From assembly GCA_945787265.1 (NCBI GenBank), contig CALZHS010000014.1, forward strand, positions 1 through 16,775: a DNA stretch of 16,775 nt, given 5' to 3'. Positions within the stretch are counted from its first letter, which is position 1; each line of letters opens with the position of its first letter. Origin of the DNA: an uncultured Gammaproteobacteria bacterium (GTDB lineage Bacteria; Pseudomonadota; Gammaproteobacteria; GCA-001735895). The translations under genes and the position numbers were made by a program. Shown in pieces: positions 1 to 5,673 of this stretch. Below the pieces are notes generated by a model that was given only the letters and a program-made list of their open reading frames with translations, was not told where the DNA came from and made no database searches.

Positions 1-656
1 ACGCTGCAGGCGCGGGTACCATACTCGGGTGAGCGGATAAACCGGCTCGATAACAAGCGTTCAAAATCGAGTGGAACACCGGTGCGCGGCAGTTCGTGGT
101 CCTCTGCGACCTCGTGATCGGTCAGTATTTCCATGAGTGCAGCGGTATCAATTGGGCCGCTGAGCAGGCTCTCGAGCTCAGCCTTGCCCGTGCTGAGCTT
201 GGGCCAGGATTCATTAAAACCGCCGTTGCTGATACCGTAAACCCCGGGTTCGACCGGGCGGATTCCATGATCCCGGTTCGAGTAGAACCAGAGCCCCGCT
301 AGATTCCCCAGCAGCAGGTTGAATCCCGCGAAATCCTGGTCGTGCCGGGCAAGTCGCTGCAGATAATCCTCGGGCTGCCCGGCTGCAGCCAGGTAATCTC
401 GCGTCAGGTCACCCCGGGACTTTTTACCCGCGCGCATCCCGCCGGGCTCGCGCACGTTAGTGACCGCGGCGACATGACCCTGACGATTGACTCCGAGCCA
501 GGTGCCCCCGGCCTCGAGGTCGCGCCCGGCAAAAATTTCGGCGTCATCCCACCAGTGCGCATCCCGGGTAGGTCGTGCATAGTACTCGTCACGATTGGCG
601 ATCAAGATCAGCGGAAATTCGGGGTGCTGTTGGTAGGCAAACAGGATCAGGCACAT
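1..656 (-). CDS. NRDE/TANGO2-family protein, 3' end cut by window
   Basis: The reverse strand is open from an ATG at 654-656 to the window edge, giving 218 codons and no stop, so the C-terminus is missing. The N-terminus reads MCLILFAYQ, then a run ending LILIANRDEYYARPT, then GGTWLGVNRQGHVAAVTN. This is the NRDE family signature (Asn-Arg-Asp-Glu at about residues 20-23), shared with eukaryotic TANGO2. A conserved Cys follows the initiator Met. Family members are about 250 residues, so roughly 30-40 are lost. Animal and bacterial TANGO2 homologs have been reported to take part in heme trafficking; the biochemical activity is unsettled. The gene diverges from the SbmA-like gene, and hemH lies 1.1 kb away, which fits a heme role by inference only. 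I see no clear Shine-Dalgarno. The family call is secure; the function is not. Confidence 0.9.
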   Translation of the reverse strand, partial: MCLILFAYQQHPEFPLILIANRDEYYARPTRDAHWWDDAEIFAGRDLEAGGTWLGVNRQGHVAAVTNVREPGGMRAGKKSRGDLTRDYLAAAGQPEDYLQRLARHDQDFAGFNLLLGNLAGLWFYSNRDHGIRPVEPGVYGISNGGFNESWPKLSTGKAELESLLSGPIDTAALMEILTDHEVAEDHELPRTGVPLDFERLLSSRFIRSPEYGTRACS

Positions 657-692
657 GAGTGCGAAGTATAAAGGATTCGGTTATTAATTCGC

Positions 693-701
693 TGTTATAA
701 T
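693..701 (+). promoter_or_regulatory. Extended -10 promoter for the SbmA-like gene
   Basis: The sequence TGTTATAAT is a perfect TGn plus TATAAT extended -10 element. No good -35 hexamer is seen 16-18 bp upstream, which is typical of extended -10 promoters. The start of transcription would be near 708, leaving a leader of about 84 nt before the ATG at 792. The same AT-rich stretch separates the divergent NRDE-family gene and could also serve it, but no convincing reverse-strand promoter was found. Confidence 0.55.
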
Positions 702-791
702 GCCGCGCTTCGAGGTAGTTAATCTTCAAATTTTTGCAACTCGCGGGCTGTCGTGGTGTCTGCCCTGTAACAGTTAATAAAGAGGAATCCG

Positions 792-1787
792 ATGTTTCGC
801 TCATTTTTTATGAACAAGAGTTGGCTGCACTGGTCGCTGGCGGGATCGATCGCAATCTTATGGTCAATTTGGTACCAGGTCGATCTGTCGGTACAGATAA
901 ACGACTGGTATGGCGAGTTTTACAACATGATCCAGAAAGCCCTGTCTGCACCCAACCAGATTACCCTTGATGAATTTTTCGGCGTCATGACGGGTTTTAT
1001 CAAGCTGGCGTCGTTCTGGATCCTGATCCAGGTCGGAACCTCGTTTTTCACCAGTCATTACGTGTTTCGCTGGCGTACCGCGATGAACAATTTTTACATG
1101 CAGAACTGGCCCGTGTTGCGCAAAGTGGAAGGGGCCGCGCAGCGCGTGCAGGAAGACACCATGCGCTTTGCCAGCATCGTCGAAAGTCTCGGGGTTCATT
1201 TCTTCCGTTCCATTCTGACGCTGATAGCGTTCCTGCCGATACTGTTTGAATTGAGCAAGAACATTACCGAATTGCCCTGGATCGGCCCGGTCGAACATTC
1301 GTTAGTCTATATCGCCATCCTGTCGGCTGTTTTCGGTACCGTGGTGGTGGCACTGGTCGGTATCAAGCTGCCGGGACTTGAATTTAACAACCAGGTGGTC
1401 GAAGCCGCCTACCGCAAGGAACTGGTTTACGGCGAGGACCACGAAGACCGGGCGGAACCGCTCACCGTGGTGGAGTTGTTCAGCCATGTCAGAAAGAATT
1501 ACTACCGGCTTTACCTGCACTACGGGTATTTTAATTTCGCGCGTTTCGCCTATATCCAGTACAGCGTGTTGCTGCCACTGATTGCGATGGGGCCGACCAT
1601 TGTTGCGGGAGCGATCACCTTTGGCCTGTTCCGGCAGATTACGAACGCGTTCGAGCAGGTGGAAAGCTCGTTCCAGTATCTGGTGAATTCCTGGTCGACG
1701 ATTGTCGAGCTGATCTCGATTTACAAGCGCCTGCAGGCATTCGAGTCGAATATCAAGACGGCGGGGCTGTCGGAAGCGCCGGCCTAG
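792..1787 (+). CDS. SbmA/BacA-like proton-driven peptide importer, short form
   Basis: The 331-residue membrane protein aligns along its length with E. coli SbmA (406 aa) as I recall that sequence. Shared blocks are SHYVFRWRTAMN (about 88-99), VEGAAQRVQEDTMRFAS (112-128), IKLPGLEF (191-198), VEAAYRKELVYGED (203-216) and the C-terminal ITN-F-QV-FQYL-NSW segment. SbmA and BacA import antimicrobial peptides and similar compounds across the inner membrane using the proton gradient; the Glu-rich blocks implicated in that are kept. The start is firm: AGAGGA at 781-786 lies 5 nt before the ATG. The oddity is length. The protein keeps the MF-SFF opening but then jumps to the region matching E. coli residues from about 80 on, so about 75 residues with the first membrane segment are absent. 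Its stop shares CTAG with that of hemH on the other strand. Confidence 0.9.
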   Translation: MFRSFFMNKSWLHWSLAGSIAILWSIWYQVDLSVQINDWYGEFYNMIQKALSAPNQITLDEFFGVMTGFIKLASFWILIQVGTSFFTSHYVFRWRTAMNNFYMQNWPVLRKVEGAAQRVQEDTMRFASIVESLGVHFFRSILTLIAFLPILFELSKNITELPWIGPVEHSLVYIAILSAVFGTVVVALVGIKLPGLEFNNQVVEAAYRKELVYGEDHEDRAEPLTVVELFSHVRKNYYRLYLHYGYFNFARFAYIQYSVLLPLIAMGPTIVAGAITFGLFRQITNAFEQVESSFQYLVNSWSTIVELISIYKRLQAFESNIKTAGLSEAPA

Positions 1788-2683
1788 GCGAGGTGGGGTT
1801 CGACCAGCTGGCGCATCATTTCGATATGGGCGTCGCGGTCATTGAGTGCATGGATATAGCTGAACTGCTCGCCGCCGAGTTCGAAAAACTCGTTGCGGTA
1901 CTCGACCTCGATTTCGTCCAGGGTTTCGAGACAGTCGGAAGAGAATCCGGGACACACGACATCGACCGCCTTGATGCCGCGCGCGACCAGTCGGTGCAGC
2001 ACATCCGAGGTATAGGGCTGAATCCAGGTTTGCTTGCCGAAACGTGACTGGTAGCCGATCGACCAGTCGTCTGCGCCGAGTCCAAGGCTGGCCGCCAGCA
2101 GCTTTGCGGTTTTTTCACACTGTGCCTGGTAGGGGTCCCCGCGGTCGACGTTCGCCTGCGGCAGACCGTGAAAGGACATCAGCAAATGCCGCTGCCCTTG
2201 CTGCCAGTGTTCGCGGATTGATTCTGCCAACGCTTCGATATAGGCCGGGTGATCGGGGTAATAACCAATGAATTCCAGGGTCGTTACCGAGTACTGGGGG
2301 TATAGCGGCAGCACTACCAGTTTGTCGATCCCGGCATCGCGCAGCAGGCGCAGTACCGATTCGTAGGATGGGTTGCCATAGCGCATCGCCAGGTCGACGT
2401 GGGCCTGTTCAAGCAGTTTCTGCTGTAATGCGCTGCGCTGCCTGTTCGAGTACATCATCAGCGGAGAGCCCTGTTCTCCCCAGACCCGGCTATAGGCCTG
2501 CAGGGTTTTACCGCTGCGCAGCGGCAGGATAATGCCATGCAGCAGGGGCAGCCAGAAAATGCGCGGCAGCCGAACTACCAGCGGATCCGAAAGAAACTCC
2601 TTCAGGAAACGCTTCACCGAGGCTCGTTCAAGGCGGTCCGGTGTTCCAAGGTTGGTCAGCAGCACCGCGGTTTTGGCGGACAT
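1784..2683 (-). CDS. hemH: Ferrochelatase (protoporphyrin/coproporphyrin ferrochelatase)
   Basis: This enzyme inserts ferrous iron into the porphyrin in the last or next-to-last step of heme synthesis. The protein is 299 residues. Signature segments are NLGTP (11-15), FLSDPLVV (30-37), GSPLM (72-76), VLPLYPQ (124-130), SFHGLP (170-175) with catalytic His172, FQSRFG-like YQSRFG (211-216), and CPGFSSDCLETLDE (244-257) with Glu253 matching the metal-site glutamate. It is about 20 residues shorter than E. coli HemH. The missing part is one block: after YPQYSVTT the sequence goes almost directly to IGYYPDHPAYI, skipping the helix that follows the equivalent strand in E. coli. The ATG at 2681-2683 matches the normal family N-terminus; upstream Shine-Dalgarno sequence is weak. 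The promoter presumably lies in the AT-rich block upstream. Confidence 0.96.
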   Translation of the reverse strand: MSAKTAVLLTNLGTPDRLERASVKRFLKEFLSDPLVVRLPRIFWLPLLHGIILPLRSGKTLQAYSRVWGEQGSPLMMYSNRQRSALQQKLLEQAHVDLAMRYGNPSYESVLRLLRDAGIDKLVVLPLYPQYSVTTLEFIGYYPDHPAYIEALAESIREHWQQGQRHLLMSFHGLPQANVDRGDPYQAQCEKTAKLLAASLGLGADDWSIGYQSRFGKQTWIQPYTSDVLHRLVARGIKAVDVVCPGFSSDCLETLDEIEVEYRNEFFELGGEQFSYIHALNDRDAHIEMMRQLVEPHLA

Positions 2684-2933
2684 GGTGAATGGCTCGAGTG
2701 CAAAAACGTCGCCAGTTTAATCGGGGTACCCGGCAAAGTCACTGCGAAACCGCTTGTTGTTTTTTTGGTTTTGACGAATTTAATATTTAACTATTAAAGT
2801 GAGGCTTTCAATTTATATATTTACTTAAAAATGTGTTGTTGCCCTCTTGACAAGGCCAAGATATACACATGAGGTCAAACTATTGGTATCTGTCCCCGAT
2901 TAGTTTTTACGGTATCGGTCAAAAAATGATCAG

Positions 2934-2945
2934 GTGTTATAACAC
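2934..2945. repeat. 12-bp perfect palindrome
   Basis: GTGTTATAACAC reads identically on both strands. It sits in the AT-rich block 5' of an AT-only tract. It could be a dimeric regulator's operator or part of the DnaA-box region; nothing ties it to a specific protein. Confidence 0.5.
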
Positions 2946-3030
2946 ATTGATATATATATGATTTTTAAATCGATGCAAAAATGAACAATCTAATAGATGA
3001 TCAATGGAAATGCGGCTTGCAGCGGGTTAT

Positions 3031-3045
3031 GTGCATTTCATGCAC
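3031..3045. repeat. Inverted repeat next to the DnaA boxes
   Basis: GTGCAT-TTC-ATGCAC is a perfect 6-bp inverted repeat with a 3-nt spacer. It ends 4 nt before the first perfect DnaA box and overlaps a box with one mismatch (3038-3046). It could be an operator or extend the DnaA-binding array. Confidence 0.5.
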
Positions 3046-3049
3046 AGAC

Positions 3050-3072
3050 TTATCCACAGAAAATGTGGATAA
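3050..3072. promoter_or_regulatory. Pair of perfect DnaA boxes in inverted orientation
   Basis: TTATCCACA (3050-3058) and TGTGGATAA (3064-3072) are both exact matches to the high-affinity DnaA box, facing each other across a 5-nt GAAAA spacer. As RNA this could form a 9-bp hairpin, but no T-run follows on either strand, so a terminator is unlikely. The ends are about 155 bp upstream of the priA start codon. Confidence 0.75.
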
Positions 3073-3172
3073 AACCATTTGTTACCATTTCTTAACAATT
3101 TAGCTTTTAATTTCCAGAAACAACTTTAACTTTAGCTGCTAACTGATGTTCCATCTTTGTGCAAATGTGCCG

Positions 3173-3201
3173 CTGAGGTCGACACTTAATTCGAGTATGA
3201 T
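3173..3201 (+). promoter_or_regulatory. Possible sigma-70 promoter for priA
   Basis: TATGAT (3196-3201) is one base from the -10 consensus. The hexamer 17 bp upstream, CTGAGG (3173-3178), is a poor -35. Transcription would start near 3208, giving a leader of about 20 nt. This rests on hexamer matching alone. Confidence 0.3.
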
Positions 3202-3226
3202 TCAGCTTTTCTATTGAGTAATCCGC

Positions 3227-5422
3227 TTGCCGCAATCCCGCTTTGCCTGTTTCGCCATCGCGCTGCCGCTGCACCGCGTTTTTGATTACCGGATTGCGTC
3301 AGATGAATCCGTGGTGGTCGGTGCCCGCTATCGCCTGCCCTTCGGCAATGGTGTCAAAACGGGGATACTGCTGGATGCCAGCGACATCAGCGAACTCGAT
3401 CCTGACCGCATCAAGCCGGTACAGGAGCGGCTTGACGACGCTGCTGTTATTAATGAACACATGCTGTCGCTGGCGCGCTGGATGTCCGACTATTACCTGC
3501 AATCGCTGGGAGAAGTCGTATTCCAGTGCCTGCCGGGTTACCTGCGAGGTTTGCGTCCGCACAACCCGGTACGGGTGAAACGCTGGCGTCTCGCTAAACC
3601 TGATCCAGACCTGATTGCAGGGCTCAAACGACGTTCACCCCGACAGTTCGAAATTTGCGATGCCCTGTCCCGGCATGAATCCGGCCTGACCGCAATCCAG
3701 CTCAAGCAGATCAATCCTGCCTGGCATACGGTGGTGAAGGCATTGGAGTCCAGGCAGCTGGTGCAGTGGGAATGGATGGACCAACCTGTGCTTGAGGTAC
3801 CGGCCGATGATCTGCCCAGGTTGAGCCCCGAGCAGCACGATTGTCTTGTCGAACTCGAACCCCGCATGGATCGCTTCGCCGTGCACCTGCTGGATGGCAT
3901 CACCGGTAGCGGCAAGACAGAGATCTATCTGCGGCTGATCCAGGGTCGACTTGCACTCGATCTTCAGGTGATTTACCTGGTGCCGGAAATCGGGCTGACC
4001 AACCAGCTGATCGAGCGGGTCGAGCAGCGCTTTGGAGAATGCTTCGCTATTTCGCACTCGGGTCTTACCGAGTTTCAGCGTTACCGGGCCTGGGATCGAT
4101 TCCGCAGGGGTGAGGTCAGGATCATGCTGGGCACGCGCTCCAGCCTGTTTTCCCAATGTGATCGGCTCGGGCTGATCATCATCGACGAAGAACATGATCA
4201 ATCCTATCGCCAGGACGACGGGGTGCGCTATCACGCCCGTGATGTCGCGATCAAGCGTGCACAGATGCTGGATATACCGATCGTCCTTGGTTCGGCCACG
4301 CCGTCACTGGAAACCATCGCCAACTGCTCGCGTGACACCTATTTTCGTTATCGCCTTGATCGGCGTCCGACCCGATTTGCGCCACCACCAATCCAGCTTA
4401 TCGACGTACGCAACAGTCGCTTCGAATTTGGCTGTGCCGGGCAAACCTTCACTCACATCGAGCAGCACCTGGCGCAGGCCGGCCAGGTTTTGATATATCT
4501 GAATCGCCGGGGATTCGCACCGATCGTGATGTGCCACGAATGCGGCTGGCAATCCCTTTGTCAAAATTGCGATGCACGCTTAACCCTGCACCAATCGGTA
4601 AAAACCCTGCTATGCCATCACTGTGGCTTCGCCCAGGCCGTACCCGAAGTCTGCCCGGAGTGTGGCAATACCGAGATCAGGCACTACGGCATCGGTACCG
4701 AGCAGCTTGAGCAGGGTTTAATCCAGCGCTACCCGGACACCACCGTGCTGCGTATCGATCGCGACGTGATAGCGTCGCGAGCCGCGCTGAAATCGCGGCT
4801 GAAACAACTGCAAACTGGACAACCCTGCATTCTGATTGGCACCCAGATGATCGCCAAGGGACACGATTATCCTGCAATTACGCTGAGCGTGATTCTGGAT
4901 GCCGACCAGGCGTTGTTTAGCGCTTCCTACCGCGCCAGCGAGCGCCTGGCGCAAACGCTGTTCCAGGTTTCCGGTCGCTCGGGGCGAGGCGACCGCGAAG
5001 GCGAGGCAATCGTGCAGACCCGGTTTGCGGATCATCCGTTGATGCAGGCGCTGAGCCAGCGAGACTATCGTGATATCGCAGACGACCTATTACAGGAACG
5101 TCGCCTGCTCGGGTTTCCACCCTATGCCCGAGTGGTTATATTTCGTGCCGATGCGATCGAGCTCAAGGCCGCGCTTGCCAGGCTCGAAGACATCAGGGCG
5201 GTGCTCGAGACGGCGCGTCGCTTCGACGCGTTGTCCTGCGTCGGGCCGATGCCGGCATTGATGACCCGCCGCGTCGGTCGCTACCGCGCGCAATTGGCGC
5301 TGATCTCGCAGGACTACCAGGCGTTGCGCTCGGTACTGCAGCAATCGATGCCAGCCCTCGAACAACTCGCCAGTAGTGCCCGCGTCAGCTGGAGCATCGA
5401 CGTCGATCCGCCCGACCTCTAA
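3227..5422 (+). CDS. priA: Primosomal replication restart helicase PriA
   Basis: PriA recognises stalled replication forks, unwinds DNA 3'-5' and loads DnaB through PriB/DnaT or PriC. The protein is 731 residues (E. coli 732). The N-terminal 3'-DNA-binding domain carries FDYRI and LPFG (about 1-105), followed by a winged-helix part, then helicase lobe 1 with Walker A GITGSGKT (224-231, Lys230), DEEH (320-323) and GSATPS (355-360). The zinc-binding insert has all eight cysteines (436, 439, 445, 448, 463, 466, 476, 479). Lobe 2 has GTQMIAKGHDYP (538-549) and QVSGRSGRGDREG (580-592). The start is TTG: an in-frame TGA lies at 3215-3217, and TTG 3227 is the only start that keeps the conserved N-terminus. 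Only a weak GAG precedes it. It lies beside the DnaA-box region and upstream of argS, a common gammaproteobacterial order. Confidence 0.97.
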   Translation: MPQSRFACFAIALPLHRVFDYRIASDESVVVGARYRLPFGNGVKTGILLDASDISELDPDRIKPVQERLDDAAVINEHMLSLARWMSDYYLQSLGEVVFQCLPGYLRGLRPHNPVRVKRWRLAKPDPDLIAGLKRRSPRQFEICDALSRHESGLTAIQLKQINPAWHTVVKALESRQLVQWEWMDQPVLEVPADDLPRLSPEQHDCLVELEPRMDRFAVHLLDGITGSGKTEIYLRLIQGRLALDLQVIYLVPEIGLTNQLIERVEQRFGECFAISHSGLTEFQRYRAWDRFRRGEVRIMLGTRSSLFSQCDRLGLIIIDEEHDQSYRQDDGVRYHARDVAIKRAQMLDIPIVLGSATPSLETIANCSRDTYFRYRLDRRPTRFAPPPIQLIDVRNSRFEFGCAGQTFTHIEQHLAQAGQVLIYLNRRGFAPIVMCHECGWQSLCQNCDARLTLHQSVKTLLCHHCGFAQAVPEVCPECGNTEIRHYGIGTEQLEQGLIQRYPDTTVLRIDRDVIASRAALKSRLKQLQTGQPCILIGTQMIAKGHDYPAITLSVILDADQALFSASYRASERLAQTLFQVSGRSGRGDREGEAIVQTRFADHPLMQALSQRDYRDIADDLLQERRLLGFPPYARVVIFRADAIELKAALARLEDIRAVLETARRFDALSCVGPMPALMTRRVGRYRAQLALISQDYQALRSVLQQSMPALEQLASSARVSWSIDVDPPDL

Positions 5423-5673
5423 TCCCGTAGCAATCATAAAGAGTTACCTTGAGGTGCAGCGCAGTAGTGCGGCATGGATGCCGCGGTCCGACGAATAGGG
5501 CGACAGGCAATTCCATGGATGGACCATCCGGCGCTGGCGCCGGTTGGGAGTGTCTTTTTGCGGGCAATCTTCCGAGATAGCGAAATGCTTTACAGAAATG
5601 ATGGGTGGCCCAGGCAGGACAGCTCGGGTAGAATCCACGATCATTTTTCCGATCCGGGTGCGAGTTTTAACCC
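5423..5673. other. priA-argS intergenic gap with hairpin-repeat sequence
   Basis: No gene is seen in these 251 bp. The first half is filled by short palindromes (listed separately). TAGAAT at 5629-5634 is a possible -10 for argS, but no -35 of any quality accompanies it. A GC-rich hairpin CCGGCG/CGCCGG (5528-5543) is followed by a T5 run only at about 5555, too far for a standard intrinsic terminator. Confidence 0.4.
5471..5564. repeat. Degenerate intergenic hairpin repeat related to 13096-13236
   Basis: The hairpin GGCAT-GG-ATGCC (5471-5482) is followed, after one base, by CGGTCCGACG (5484-5493). The element at 13171-13193 has TACAT-GG-ATGTA, one base, and the same ten bases, so the loop, spacing and flank match while the outer stem pairs have changed together. 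Further hairpins follow: GGATGG-A-CCATCC and CCGGCG/CGCCGG (5528-5543). TGTCTTTTTGCGGG (5551-5564) resembles the TGTCTTTGCGGG in the arms of the other element, with two extra Ts. No long terminal repeats are present, so this looks like a decayed or rearranged copy. Confidence 0.55.

Larger units (their letters stand above)
2684..3226. other. AT-rich intergenic block, candidate origin or DnaA-binding region
   Basis: No credible ORF lies in these 543 bp between the divergent hemH and priA. From about 2755 to 3150 the base composition is strikingly AT-rich against GC-rich neighbours. It holds two perfect DnaA boxes (3050-3058 and, inverted, 3064-3072) and three sites one mismatch from TTWTNCACA: 2861-2869, 3038-3046 and, inverted, 3158-3166. 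Between the first and the rest is a very AT-rich tract (about 2946-2975, TATATATATG then ATTTTTAAAT) that could serve as an unwinding element. GATC occurs at 2928-2931 and 2999-3002 only. E. coli-type 13-mers are not seen, and no dnaA, dnaN, mnmG or rpmH is in view. It may be oriC, a DnaA titration site, or a DnaA-controlled promoter region for priA or hemH. Confidence 0.45.

Noticed and set aside
2847..2852. Perfect TTGACA as a -35 box
   Set aside because: No -10-like hexamer lies 15-19 bp downstream (that stretch reads ATGAGGTC), so it is not a convincing promoter.
2885..2903. TATCTGTCCCCGATTAG as a fragment of a transposase-linked REP-type repeat
   Set aside because: The phrase resembles GTCTGTCCCCGATT-type repeats I associate with REP-linked tyrosine transposases, but it is a single copy here with no partner or transposase; memory alone is not enough.
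3050..3072. DnaA-box dyad as a transcription terminator hairpin
   Set aside because: The 9-bp stem is AT-rich and no T-run follows on either strand.
5528..5560. Intrinsic terminator after priA
   Set aside because: The CCGGCG/CGCCGG hairpin has only a 4-nt loop and the T5 run begins about 12 nt later; a working terminator needs the Ts directly after the stem.
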